A DNA stretch of 64,000 nt, from the NCBI GenBank assembly GCA_019454045.1, contig SKCR01023428.1, positions 92,733-156,732 on the forward strand, given 5' to 3'. Positions within the stretch are counted from its first letter, which is position 1; each line of letters starts with the position of its first letter. A program made the position numbers and the translations under genes. Below, one piece after another: positions 21,596 through 33,672 of the stretch. The DNA is from Zanthoxylum bungeanum (lineage: Eukaryota > Streptophyta > Magnoliopsida > Sapindales > Rutaceae). The notes beneath the pieces are model-generated. The model made no database searches. It was not told where the DNA came from and worked only from the letters and a program-made list of their open reading frames with translations.

Positions 21596-23842
21596 TTGCA
21601 CTCAAGAACTCAAAACTTGTTTCATCTTTGGCATCAGAGGTATGGGCATCTGAGTTATAAAGGTTTGAGAACCTTGCTATACAAGAACATGGTACGTGGA
21701 CTTCCTCAACTCTCTGCCTCAAGTGTGACATGCACTGATTGCATCAATGGGAAGCAACTTCGTGAACCTATTCCAAAAAAGAGTACTTGGAGAGCAACTC
21801 AGAAATTGGAACTTATTCATGCATATATCTGTGGTCCGATCACTCCTACATCTAATAGCAACAAGAGGTACATTTTGTTATTCATTGATGATTATAGTAG
21901 AAAAACATGGGTGTATTTCTTGGTAGAGAAGTCAGAAGCTTTTAAATTTTTTAAATGCTTTAAGAATATGGTTGAAAAAGAAACAGGGTTATTTGTTAAG
22001 TGTTTTCGCACTGATAGAGGAGGAGAATTCAATTCAAACGAGTTCAATGATTTTTGCAAACAAAGTGGGATCAAGAGGCAGTTGACCACAGCTTATACTC
22101 CGCAACAGAACGGTGTAGCTGAATGGAAAAATACAACCGTGATGAACATGGTTCGTTCCATGTTATCTGACAAAAATATTCCCAAGACTTTTTGGCCAGA
22201 GGCAGTGAACTGGACTATTTATGGTCTAAAGAGGTGTCCTACATTGGCAGTCAAGGATGTTACACCAGAAGAGGCTTGGAGTGGAGTGAAACCCTTAGTA
22301 GATCATTTTCGAGTCTTTGGTTGCATAGCACATGTTAATGTTCCAGAAGAAATGAGGACTAAACTTGATAATAGAAGCACTACTTGTGTGCTATTGGGAG
22401 TTAGTGAGGAATCAAAGGGTTACAGGTTATTTGATCATATTGATAACATAGTTGTTGTGAGTAGAGATGTAAATTTTGAAGAAGAAAAGCAATGGGATTG
22501 GGATGAGAGTTATGAAAAAAAAATAGTAGTAGACTTAGAATGGGGTGATGGTGATGGTGAGAACGAAGAAGGGGTGAGTGACAATGGGAATGGAGAAAAT
22601 ACTGATGCAGTGGTAGGAGAGACTCATGATAGGGGAGTTAGAGAAGAGAAAGACGGTTCTAGTGAGGGTGAAGAGAGAGTGAGGGAGTTAAGGAAACCTC
22701 GTGAGAGGCAACCTCCTACCTGGATGAGTGATTATGTTAGTGGTGAAGGTTTATTTGAGGATGAAGTTCATATGGCATTAGTGGTGTCAACTGATCCGTT
22801 GTATTTTGAGGAAGCTGTGAAGAGTGAAAATTGGAGATTGGCCATGAACAGTGAAATCAAAGCCATTGAAAAGAACCAAACATGGACACTCACTGAACTG
22901 CCAGCTGGGGCCAAAAGAATAGGAGTGAAGTGGGTTTACAAAACCAAATACAATGAGCATGGAAAGATTGATAAGTACAAGGCTCGTTTGGTTGCTAAAG
23001 GGTACTATCAAAAGTATGGAGTGGACTATACAGAAGTTTTTGCACCAGTGGTAAGGATGGACACTGTCAGGATGATTATTGCTCTAGCTGCACAGAAGAA
23101 TCGGACAATTTTTCAGCTGGATGTCAAGTTGGCTTTTCTCCATGGTGAGCTGAGTGAAGATGTTTATGTGGAGCATCCAAGAGGATATGAAAAAAAGGGC
23201 AGTGAGCATCTAGTTTACAAGTTACAAAAAGCCCTATATGGATTAAAACAAGCTCCACGAGCTTGGTTTAGTCGAATCGAAACGCATTTCATTGGTGAAG
23301 GGTTTCAGAGGTGTGATTGCGAGCAGACATTATTCACAAAGAGAAGCAAAGAAGGAAAAACTATCATTGTAAGTGTTTATGTTGATGATTTAATTTTTAC
23401 TGGTAATAATGAAGTTATGATGTCTGAATTTAAAAGCTCTATGTTAAGAGAGTTTGATATGTCTGACTTGGGGAAGATGAGGTTTTTTCTTGGGATTGAG
23501 GTGCTACAAAAGTATGATGGTATTTATATATGCCAAAAGAAATATGCATTGGAGGTTTTGAGAAGGTTTGATATGATGGAAAGTAATTCGGTGGGCAATC
23601 CAATAGTTTCTGGTTCCAAAATAAACATAGATGGAAATGGAGACCTTGTTGATGAGACATACTACAAGCAGCTGGTGGGTAGATTAATGTATCTCACTGC
23701 CACAAGACCTGACATGGTGTTTGTTACTTGTCTCATAAGTAGATATATGGCAAAACCAATGGAGATTCATCTACAGGCTGCGAAGAGAGTACTTCGATAC
23801 TTAAAAGGGACTGTGAACTATGGAATTTATTATAAGAAATGA
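21596..23842 (+). pseudogene. Integrase and reverse transcriptase of the Ale-type element
   Basis: Open for 748 codons. The GAG-pre-integrase domain (LWHQRYGHLSYKGL, CTDCINGK; His2-Cys2) is followed by the integrase core. The first catalytic Asp (HADICGP in the family) is Tyr here (HAYICGP); the second is in FRTDRGGEF; the Glu is in NGVAEWKN, where the usual Arg is Trp. RT runs from about residue 410 (WRLAMNSEIKAIEKNQTW) through FQLDVKLAFLHGEL, LYGLKQAPRAWF and the catalytic YVDD at 23378-23389. The frame ends at TGA 23840-23842, before RNase H. RT looks intact, but the integrase would be inactive. Confidence 0.93.
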
Positions 23843-24335
23843 GGAGATGGTGAGTTGTTGGCGTTTACAGATAGCGACTATGCCGGCGATATGGAAGACA
23901 AGAAGAGTACATCTGGTTACGTGTTTTTAATGAGTTCAAGTGCTGTTTCATGGTGTTCAAAAAAAGCAGCCTATTGTGACTTTATCAACCACAGAAGCTG
24001 AGTTTGTGGCAACTACAATCTGTGCTTGTCAAGGAGTTTGGATAAAGAGAATTTTAAAGGATCTGGGACATTCTGATGGAGGCTGTACTACTATGATGTG
24101 TGACAATAGTTCAACCATCAAGCTGTCTAAAAACCCAGTTATGCATGGTCGCAGCAAGCATATTGATGTGAGGTTTCATTTCTTAAGAAATCGTACTAAG
24201 GAGGGTACAATTGAATTAGTTCATTGTGGGAGTCAGGATCAGGTGGCAGACATAATGACTAAACCATTGAAGCTTGAAGTTTTTCAGAAGCTTCGAAAGC
24301 TACTGGGAGTATGTGAAATTTCTGATATAAACTAA
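23843..24335 (+). pseudogene. RNase H of the Ale-type element
   Basis: Continues the RT frame with ELLAFTDSDYAGDMEDKKST, then shifts by one base in an A7 run at about 23958. The other frame gives VTLSTTEAEFVATTICACQG, MMCDNSSTIKLSKNP, HGRSKHIDVRFHFLR and VADIMTKPLK, ending at TAA 24333-24335. Confidence 0.9.
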
Positions 24336-24371
24336 TTGCTTCACAGCACTTTTAAGAGAGGGAATAAAAGA

Positions 24372-24510
24372 GTTTACTGCATTTTGTTTGTTATAATAAA
24401 GTCCTGGTCTTCAGGGAAAGTCCTAGTTTTTAGGGATATCTACTTGCTTTTGAATTGTTCTAAGTTTCTGTTACCACTTGGCTTTATTTCCTGTTTTTTA
24501 GTTTCTGTTC
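24372..24510 (+). repeat. Partial 3' LTR of the Ale-type element
   Basis: It follows a purine-rich tract (AAGAGAGGGAATAAAAGAG) and matches the first half of the 5' LTR, then diverges at about 24505. The U5 half is lost, possibly at the insertion of the next element. Confidence 0.75.
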
Positions 24511-26481
24511 TATTTCGTGTCACGTATGTAAAAAAAAAAAAAAAGTGTATGTGTTAAATTAAATGGGTGTAACGTGTGTGTGGGTTATATATATAATAAA
24601 TATGTTTTCTAGAAATTCCTAGAATTTGTTCATTACTTGTGTGATTAAGTGAATAAATATAGAAATATCTAGATAGATGTAAATAGATACATATAAATGC
24701 TAATTAATAAATGTCAATTTAATCCCTCAATTTAATTATTATTGACTTATAAATAATTTATTGAAAAGTCCCCATTTTTCTAATTAAACTTACCTCGCGT
24801 TCGGACACGACCCCACACGCGAATAAAATTAACGCTAACTTTCTAAAATAATTCGGGATGTTCACTCTGGTTACCTCCAGATATATCCACACACCGAATC
24901 GATTAACAAACTTTTCAGTTACAGTTTTTGGAAGATGATTCAAAGCATTGTGAAAATTATTTTCACAATTCTCATTTTTTTTCCATTTCCGAGAGAAGCA
25001 ATCTCAAAGCTAGAAAAAAATAATAAAAATTTTCGCTTCTTCTTTTTATGTTTGTTGCCGAGAGAGAACAACCAAATCTCAAAATTTTTTTTTTTTTTTT
25101 TTGGATTTTGCCGAGAGAGAGAAGGCAATAATTTTTTCTTTTTAATATATATTTTTTTTAAGTAAAAAGAATGTCACCCTCATGCACTCATCTCTTCTTG
25201 CATCAAAACAGGGTGTGGCCAATTAAAAAAGAAAAGAAAAACTTAAAATCATTTTTTTTTTGACTTTTTTACCAAGAAAAGCAATTTTGGATTTGAAATA
25301 TTTTGGCCAAACAATTAGCCACATGTTTCAAAAATACTTGGACAAGAAAATGTCACACCTAATGCTTATCCGATAAGCATTAAAAATAATAATAAAATCA
25401 AATTCTATTATTAAAAAAAAAAAAAAATTATTAATATTTAATTAATTGATAATTATTATTACATGTGACAAAACTAAAAATACATTATTAATCTCCCCAC
25501 AGTTCGCAATCATATTTGTGGTATTTATAAAAAAACCACCAGAACATTTCTCGAATAAACGGGTGCTAGCACGTTAACACAAGGAAATAATTTTCACTTT
25601 ATCAATAAAGTAATTAAATTATCTTACGATCTTTTATCGAAATAATTTAATTAATTCGTCAACCATGAAGTCGTCAAACCCCTAACTCAATCATAGGATC
25701 AAGAAATCAATCATATACATGATTTACATATCTGCAAAATATATTTTCAGATGATGTGTTCTCTGGCCAGAGATTTGATCTCCGTGTATGACATTCTCAC
25801 CAAGGATCTCAAGCTCAATTATCTAAGTCATTAGATTCCATCTCGATCATCATCTGTCCTCATACATTAAGAACAATGCCAACAAGCTTCTTTGACCATG
25901 CGTGGTTAGCCCAATACAATATACACAAGTGAACGATGCGTCTTAATGTATACGGCAGCCGTAACATCTTAGGCCAAAGTACTAGCGATGCCCTTGTACG
26001 ACTGTATGACGAATCATTGACTGAGAATAATCGCTTATGTGATTCATCATGATTGATCACGTTCAGTAACACGTTCCTCAAACGCGTTACTCATGTTCAT
26101 ACTCTTGTGATGTGAGACCCATCACCCAACTATCAATATCAAATACTGATCTTATTGCAGCATTTAAAACATGCAAGTCATGCGATGTGATCATCTCTGA
26201 TGATATCATATCAACCGGAAATAGATTCAGATGTATTTAAATCAACACTCTGTACTCACATCTACAATCTTTTGTAGAAAGAGTCTTAACATGAAATACA
26301 TCACGAGATCTCATTTTACATCAATAAAAAGATAATAACTGAACAAACAGATGAAAAATGCAATAAGATTGCTATTATATTAATCGTAAACTAATTTAAG
26401 ACTAATAAGAAAATTATATTTACATAAGGATAATACCCACGAACTGGACGACACGATTGGTTCTAGGGCATATCCCCAACA
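24511..26481 (-). repeat. Copia-type LTR, minus orientation (solo or broken)
   Basis: The right end is GGGCATATCCCCAACA, i.e. an LTR starting TGTTGGGGATATGCCC on the minus strand. It cuts into gypsy RT sequence at 26482. The left boundary is a guess, since the AT-rich sequence from 24511 shows no clear terminus or target duplication. A reversed TATA-like sequence (GGTATTTATAAA) lies at about 25519. No gene in the region. Confidence 0.55.
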
Positions 26482-27308
26482 TGGTGTTCACCACAATGTC
26501 ATTAATATAAGATTCATTTGCATTCCCGATTAACTCTTCGAAAATGGTGTTAACCATCCTCTGATATGTGCATCATGGATTCTTCAACCCAAAAGGCATG
26601 ACTTTATAGCAATACAGGCCTCAAAGAGTAATGGGGTTGTTTTCCAATCTTCAATAATCTGCCGACTTCTTCGGAGATGATTTGATTTCTCTCAAGGGAA
26701 ACCTTCTCTGCTTTTGCACAACAAGCTTGTCCTCATTGTCTACATCCAATTTCTGACAAGCTAAATTTAGATCTATAACTATCATATCTTCATGTGTCTA
26801 GGAAAAAATATATGCATTCTCTAGGAGAAATTTCATCAATTCTTCTTTTTCCTACTCTGCCAATTCTGATCTATGCATACCACCTTGTCGGGAAATGCCA
26901 TATCTAATGGTTGGGACTCCAATGTTTCAATGGTTGGAGCTTTGTACTTACTATCATCGGCTAACCACTTTGGAGTTGGATTTTGTAATTTCCATTTGGC
27001 CTTCTTCTGAGGCCTCTCCTCCTCTAGGATCCTCTTCCCTTTGTCCCCTTCTTTACTCTATATCGGCGGATGGTTTGAGCTTAACTTTGCCTAGTTGCTT
27101 GTTGATCCTCTTTTATGTCAAATGTCTCACTTGCATCCGAATTAACACACCTTATCACCTGTGTGTATGATGAAGTGAACATCTTCTATAATGTGAATCT
27201 ACTGTCTTCTGACTATGGCATTGTACTCCAAAGGCATATCAACCACCAAAAAGTCTAAGTACAGTATCTTCCCACTTGCAAGCAATGGCAAAAAAATTAT
27301 CCCTATTG
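26482..27308 (-). pseudogene. Ty3/gypsy Tat-type pol fragment (protease and RT pieces)
   Basis: On the minus strand, 27300-26990 encodes the protease-to-RT linker (VVDMPLEYNAIV, then GDQQA further on) and NPTPKWLADDSKYKAPTIET. 26605-26485 encodes RT: MPFGLKNP, TYQRMVNTIFEELIG, YINDIVVNTM, where the family has the catalytic YIDD. The RT Asp pair is therefore damaged (IND). Most of RT between the two pieces is missing, and stops are frequent. Both sides are copia LTRs that inserted into or truncated it. Confidence 0.75.
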
Positions 27309-27790
27309 TGTTGGGATATATGCCTTAAAGCATAATGCAATATGTAAATTTTATTTTATTTTAAGCAATAAATGATGCCATTATTCATTTATTAAAATAT
27401 TGATTTTAAAATTGCATATTATAAATATTCATGTATGGCATTGGATAGTAAGTATAATTTCAGACTTAGTGTATAAGTGTTATACACAAGAGGATTTAAG
27501 TCAAAAATAAATAATCATAAATAGTCCGTAAAGAGCGAATAAAGATGGGCATTATGTTTGTGGTTTATCTATAGCTGCAGTCCATTCCATATTGTATGAT
27601 GACTTTGATCCGGGCTCGTTCATGTGGTGACATAGGAAAAGAGACACCTTTTATGATGCGATCACATAAGACTGGATCAAGATAAAAATGAATTTCTTCT
27701 AATATACATTAAACAAAAAATTCATATCAGTCTAATAGATGATCATATATGGGTTGATCTGATTAAATCAAATTTAATTTAAAACCAAAT
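27309..27790 (+). repeat. Copia LTR fragment (plus), first 480 bp
   Basis: Starts TGTTGGGATATATGCC like the LTR at 837 and the reversed one ending at 31576, and stops where the gypsy LTR begins. Confidence 0.8.
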
Positions 27791-30344
27791 TGTAACATCC
27801 ATATTCAGGAGATGCTACAGGCAAGAAATAGGCCGTACTATCCCTTTGATCCTCTAGCTTTCTAACTTTGAACAACACTAATACTATTTTTCTCAATCAA
27901 AATCTTATGTATGAGACCGTTGCCCAAACTCGACAACATGAAATGCAAACTCAATATTAATAACTGTATACTCAATAACACTTGCTTTATAACTTTATTG
28001 GTAAACATTTTAACTTAATACAATGACTGAACAATACCAATGACTTCTCTTGGACTATGACTAGACTCTTTCTCTCTTTGACTTGACCTGGTGGACTCCA
28101 TACCCTAGTGACTGCCTTTAATATCCATCCTCTCGAGCTCATCCTCCGAGAATGCCTGCAAAACAGAGAAACTAGGAGTGGGGGGTTAGACCATTTGAAT
28201 GATCTAAGTGAGTGGACGGTTTTAAAATGAAAACTGAAATACTTTAAAAGAACTCATTTTCTAGAAATCAAATCGGATCTTTTCTAAAAACTTTTCTTTC
28301 CTGAATGCAGTTCTCTTTCTAGAAACCTTTATGAAAATCTTTTCTGAATGTCTCTTATAAAGCTGCTATTTTTGAGAACTTTCTTTTCTAGAAAACTTTT
28401 CTTTGAAAGTAATTTCTGAAATCTGTTTCTGCAAACTGATCTATGAAAAATATTTTCTAAAAACATGTTTTGTCTCTGAAAAACCTGACGTATGGGGGCG
28501 TTATGTATCAACGTCCCCCCATACACCTAAACTAGTGAACTTGGGGCGTTACATATCGCCATCCCCCAAGCCACTGAACTAGAGCCAGAAGTACGGATCC
28601 ATGCTACTACCTGACTCTGAAACTAGGATCTAGAGGCATCTGTCATCCCTAATCCTGAATAAGGATCTTAGGGCGTTACATATCGCCATCCCCCAGTCCT
28701 TTACATGTGCACATGTCATCCGTCAATTCCATAAGTTACACACTGAGGTGGGTTTTTCCCCATGCCTCTAAAAATCTCAAAACTAATGCTATTAAAATCA
28801 ATCTTTCTAAAACATCATTATCTGAAAATCATCTGTAATAAAATTTTAGCTAACGTCCTATGTGAAGAAAAGTAAGTTTGTACTTAAAACAGTACAAAGA
28901 AAAATCAACTTAGAAAGAGAGTGTCCACTGATAGATTTTGGAATATGGCTGGTACTGAATCCCTTCATCGAAAAAAGATTGTGGTTCTTACGATGATCTC
29001 ATAATTGATAATATTGATTAGAAGATTGATTGAGAAAAATTTACAGAATTAGGCTAATTTATCTATTCAAGTACTCGTTAACACTTTACTGCATATCATG
29101 CATATATCATGGCATAATGTATATATACGAGCTGATACGAGACCCTTGGGGTGGCCTCTAGCACGCTAGGGTGAAGCTGGAATGTATTAAATATATTTTG
29201 GGGAAATTCTGGTCTTCGCGTCACGACGTAGGGCCTTGCGCCCCGTGACGCTCATAATTCCAGAAACGAATGCTGGAAAATTTCCAGTGCGCGTTACGAC
29301 ATTGGCAATCTAGAATCAAATCTGCATAAATTCTCCAGTACACGTCGTGACGCGTGGTATTTAGCGTCACGACGCTAGGTCAAAATTCAGGGCCTATCAT
29401 CATCATCTTCTTCATGTCTAATTGCCCAAATACAGTTCCACACATCCAAACTATAAATTTTACATTAAAAAAATCCTTTAAACCTCAATGTAATACTTGC
29501 TAATCACACTCCTCAATTAACCTTAACTCTTTATCCTTATAGTTCTAATTTGCTCAATACTTAGAGTTTCAAGTATTTGGTCCTTACTTATCACAATCAA
29601 TTCCATACTTATTATGCCACTAAATGCAATCCCTAAGGTGCTACTAACATTCAAATATAATCATATCAATAAATTTTCTCAATCTAAAATTTGGGTCAAG
29701 GTGACCTTATCTCTTTTCATTGGATTTTCTTTATCTTACAAGTCTCTCATGATTTCTTTCCTCCCTCATAGCTTGTCATGGAAGGATTTGAGTTGGTCTT
29801 TCTTTCTTTTCCCTCTTCTTCTTTCTTCTTTGTCTTCTTCTCATTTTCTTCTTCTTTTCCTCTTCTACTTCTCATGTCTCACTCTCTCTTTTTCTCCAAA
29901 TTAGGGATTAAGGAATAGTGCTCCATAGATAATGGGGCTATTTGGCTAATTTATAATCTTTTAAAATAGAAAAATTTAGAATTCTTGAGATAGTTTGAGA
30001 GTTTTCTAGATGGGTCCATAAATAATATTCATCTCGCTTTTTATCTGTATAAACTTACTTCTGGTTCGAATTTGGAAACATATTCAACTCAGAAGTTGTA
30101 GATCTCGATCTTAGCTTTCCGGCGATATAAAATTCATAAAAATCGAAGTTCATATGAGAAAGTTATGGTCCAAATACCACAAGCTGTCCGTAGTGGAATA
30201 TCGTACGACTCCGTATCCGAATTTTGAGGAATATACCAATTGTCCGCAAGATCATTTCAAGAGTGTATATGAGTCCAAACATAATTTATATTATGTGATA
30301 CTTGTCCCATAGCGCAACAGTAGTTGAGATTCCTAGTCGTTACA
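27791..30344 (-). mobile_element. Ty3/gypsy solo LTR, minus orientation
   Basis: It starts TGTAACATCC and ends TCGTTACA, so the ends are TGTAAC...GTTACA. The flanking pentamers are CAAAT and TAAAT, a target duplication with one change. Reversed, it has the chromovirus-type U3 phrase of a TTATGGTC-containing block (about 30160-30170). It carries three diverged GGGGCGTTAC repeats (28494-28700) and GCGTCACGACG palindromes at about 29218-29375. No internal region is left. The small reading frames inside have no coding signature. Confidence 0.75.
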
Positions 30345-31576
30345 TAAATCTTATATTAAATGATTATCTAATAATCATTATTATAAAAACTATATATTAA
30401 ATATATTAATATATAATTATAAAGTGTGACATTATATAATTATTAATCAAATTAATAATTATATCAATAAATAATTATCGATTATTTAATATTTTTCAAA
30501 TGAGTTCATAATTGGACTATCCAATTATTCTATGGATTTCTATTGTGTAACGAGATAACAAATGGACCAAATGAACCTACAGTTCTGAGCTCCAATAATC
30601 TCAAAATATTAATTAAAGCTCTTGAATTAAATATTCTGAATTATTAACTTTAGGTTATTCCACTAAAAATATGAAGCTGCAGTTTTGTTACAACATATAT
30701 ATTTAATACTGAAACTCTTTGGTGTCAACCGATATAATCACTGCATATAGATTGATCATCCACGGGTATCTCATAATTAGAGCCGGGTCATAATGTTCGT
30801 TATACCCCCATATTATTTTGTTCCATAAGTACCATTGATTCTCTAATGAACGATTTATTCATAATTATTATGAATATTAATCTTTGTATTTATAATAGAA
30901 AGACGTGAGCGCTCTAACTATTCAAGTACCCAATGAACCCTTAAGGAAGATACTTATCTACTTCTCACAAGAAATAATTGATTCCATATCTATGTAAAAC
31001 GTCCAAGCTACACACCAAACCATGCCCCCAAAAAACATAGCTATTGGTTGAGATTTCTTCAACAACCTCACCTTTGTAAATCAAAGGACATAGCATGCCA
31101 TGCATGAGTTCGTAGTACACTTAGGATTCAGGTCAACCCATTTATGATCATCTATTAGACTTATATGAATTTCTTTATTTAACGGATGCTAAAAAAATTT
31201 CATTTCTGCCTTGGTCCTATATGATCGCATCATATAAAGTGCCTTCATTCCCATGTTACCACATGAACGAACTCGGATTAAAGTCATCACACAATATGGA
31301 ATTGATTGCAGCTGTAGATAAACCACAAAAAAGTGTCAATCTTTACTTGCTCTCTATGAACAACTTAGGATTACTAATTTCATATTTAAATCCTCTTGTG
31401 TATAACACTTATACACTAAATCTGAAAGTACATTTAATATCCAAAGGTATACAAGATAATTTATAATATGCAACTTTAAAATCAATATTTTAATAAATGA
31501 ATAACTACATCATTTATTACTTAAAATAAAATCATGTTTACATATTCCATTATGCTATTGGGCATATATCCCAACA
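30345..31576 (-). repeat. Copia LTR (minus), 5' end side at right
   Basis: Ends GGGCATATATCCCAACA and is followed by the reversed polypurine tract. Reversed, it aligns with the LTR at 837-2595, including the GAGCTC...GGTCCATTTGGTCC-like block. It belongs to the element whose RNase H lies at 31577-31703 and 43592-43711. Confidence 0.8.
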
Positions 31577-31703
31577 ATCTCCCACTTGCACTAGAGCAAA
31601 TGAGATATATCGCATAATCCTAGACCCTCTAGTAACCTTTAAACACTTTAGCCATCAAGTTCTTTGTAAACGGATCAGCCAGATTGTCTGCAGAACGCTA
31701 GCG
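31577..31703 (-). pseudogene. Copia RNase H C-terminus (minus), first part of a split remnant
   Basis: On the minus strand it encodes ADNLADPFTKNLMAKVFKG, the last conserved segment of copia RNase H, and then a polypurine tract and LTR. The frame is cut at 31703 by the insertion of the 11.9-kb copia element and continues at 43592. Confidence 0.8.
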
Positions 31704-31708
31704 GTAAC

Positions 31709-33659
31709 TGTTGGACAATTATGACCCATAACATCACTATTTGTACAGAACATGATGTTGTTGTACAAATAAACTATGTGACAAAGGAAATTGCTCTTTT
31801 ATCATTTGTAAATGGATTATCGGGATATATAAATGATAAAAGTCCATATGATTAGTACCAGATTAAGATATGAGACAGTATTAATCCACGTAAGGTTTAA
31901 TCATTAAAAATCCATAGTCGTAGTATTATCGAGACTGGGCATCGATAATGTAGAATAGACTAGTATTACACTTGTTCGTGTTATGGAAGCGTAACGGCAT
32001 AGTTCTCATATATTTGGGTATTGGATACTCATGCAAGTGTAATAGGAGGTTCTGTTTACCGATGGTACGGAAACAACTTTACTCTGGATAGACCCCTCAG
32101 AATCCCATTGGTAGTATGACTATGTGTCTATGGGAATTCGAATCAGGGTAGGTGTATTTGGCCTTAACATGAGACTTGCATCGCTAATACTTACGACAAT
32201 CAATATACTTTGGTTTTGGTCGTCCGGGGCTTTAACAGGTTCTGTGTACGCCTCTTCTGGGTATACTGAGAATCGTAGTGTATTGGGTGTGATGTCAAGA
32301 TGGAAGTATCACTTCAGTCATAAGGAGATGATGATCACGTAGGATACGGAACTGGTATTCTTATTTACTTCAGTCATCGGGATAATATGACTAGGTCATG
32401 ATTATCCGATTATAGAGACTAGTTACCAGAGATCTGATATATGCTTCGTATGGGGCAGACACAATTCCAGCCCTAGGCCTAGCATATGATATCGATACTG
32501 GATTGTTATATGCTATACTACGTATACTACGTCTGACAAAGATTAAATATTCCTTAAAGAATATTTCTGGAGAATTGGGTAGGCACGGTGCTTTGCTAGA
32601 AGCCAACTATGTCTTGTAAATCGGTAAGAACGTGGTATTGGGTACATACGTATTCGGATAATCCGACGACCAGATTTACTACCAACATATCCAGAGATCT
32701 CATGGGTCGCTTCTCGAAGATTCACCGATGACGTATGACTCGAGCATAATTAATCTAAGATTAATTATGAGAGAGAGAAAATTAATCTAGGATTAATTAT
32801 GACGAGAATTTATCTGTGATAAAATTCGATTAGAAGAGAGAGAACGATTAATTTGGAATTAATCGAATAAAATAATATATTCGATATATTAAATGAAATT
32901 GGATTTCAAAGCGGAATTAAAGTTGGATTTTAATTCTGGCAAATGAATTAATTTTGAGTTAATTCGCGAGCGACTTTCGTAATAATTTTGCGAGACATTA
33001 TTATTTAATTAAATTTGATTTAATTAAGTCGCAACTGAAAATTCGTTAATTCGAAATTAACGAACCCGAGCCCGAAATGTGTTTAACGGGCCCACTCGGA
33101 TTTTGAATTTAAGTGGGGCCCACAAGTCACATCACTAGTAAACTTTGTTTACCTTTTGGTTGATGGAAGTTGGTGGTTGGTGGAAGCTTGTAAAACACAC
33201 AAGCTTACTTTATGTCATTTGGAATGACTTTTACCAACTTTAATTTTTGGTAATAGGTAATTGATTTTTGAATTACAATTACACAAGTAACATATACACA
33301 TCTCTCTCTCTCCCTATGGTTTGGCCGAAACCTCATATCTCCCATTCTTCAAAAATGGCGTGAACCTAGGGTCCATGGGTGATGATTTTGTTTCAAAATC
33401 TTGCATGCTAGCACATCAATGGGGTCATTCAAAGGTGTTAGGGAAACCTTTCCCATTGAGTTTGGAATTCAAAGTTCTAGCTTGGAGCTCAACATACAAT
33501 CAAAGAGGAGCTTGAAGCACTACACAAAGGAGCAAAATTTTTGAAATCCTACATCCTCATTGCAGATCAATGTGAGTACTTTTTCCGCAACTTACTTTGA
33601 TTATTCACACAAATTTTATGCTTAATTGATCCTAGGCATGTTCTTAGAGAACACTAACA
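31709..33659 (+). repeat. 5' LTR of the 11.9-kb copia element
   Basis: 1,951 bp, TG...CA ends. Near 32750-32880 it contains two copies of TTAATCTAGGATTAATTAT-like sequence and GAGAGAGA stretches. A TCTCTCTC tract at about 33302 precedes the likely leader. Confidence 0.93.
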
Positions 33660-33660
33660 A

Positions 33661-33672
33661 TGGTATCAAAGC
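33661..33672 (+). other. Primer binding site, tRNA-iMet type
   Basis: TGGTATCAAAGC, one base after the LTR end. Confidence 0.9.

Larger units (their letters stand above)
20016..24510 (+). mobile_element. Ale-type Ty1/copia retrotransposon with several lesions
   Basis: Order: short 5' LTR, primer site, gag, protease, integrase, RT, RNase H, purine-rich tract, partial 3' LTR. Short LTRs and the gag signature FDGHYDHWSMLMENF point to the Ale/Retrofit clade. Lesions: TGA in the gag zinc knuckle (21079), a frameshift near 21310, another before the integrase, TGA before RNase H (23840-23842), a frameshift in an A7 run near 23960, and an altered integrase catalytic residue. The 3' LTR has lost its outer half. 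No target duplication can be confirmed. Confidence 0.93.

Noticed and set aside
25080..25165. Poly-T run with a Phe-rich frame as a small gene
   Set aside because: Low-complexity T and A runs inside a degraded LTR; no coding signature.
26895..27170. Plus-strand frame of 91 codons
   Set aside because: It is antisense to the Tat-type gypsy protease/RT linker.
29614..29904. 96-codon hydrophobic frame (Leu/Ser/Phe-rich)
   Set aside because: It lies in a CTT-rich part of the gypsy solo LTR; its hydrophobicity is due to TCT/CTT codons.
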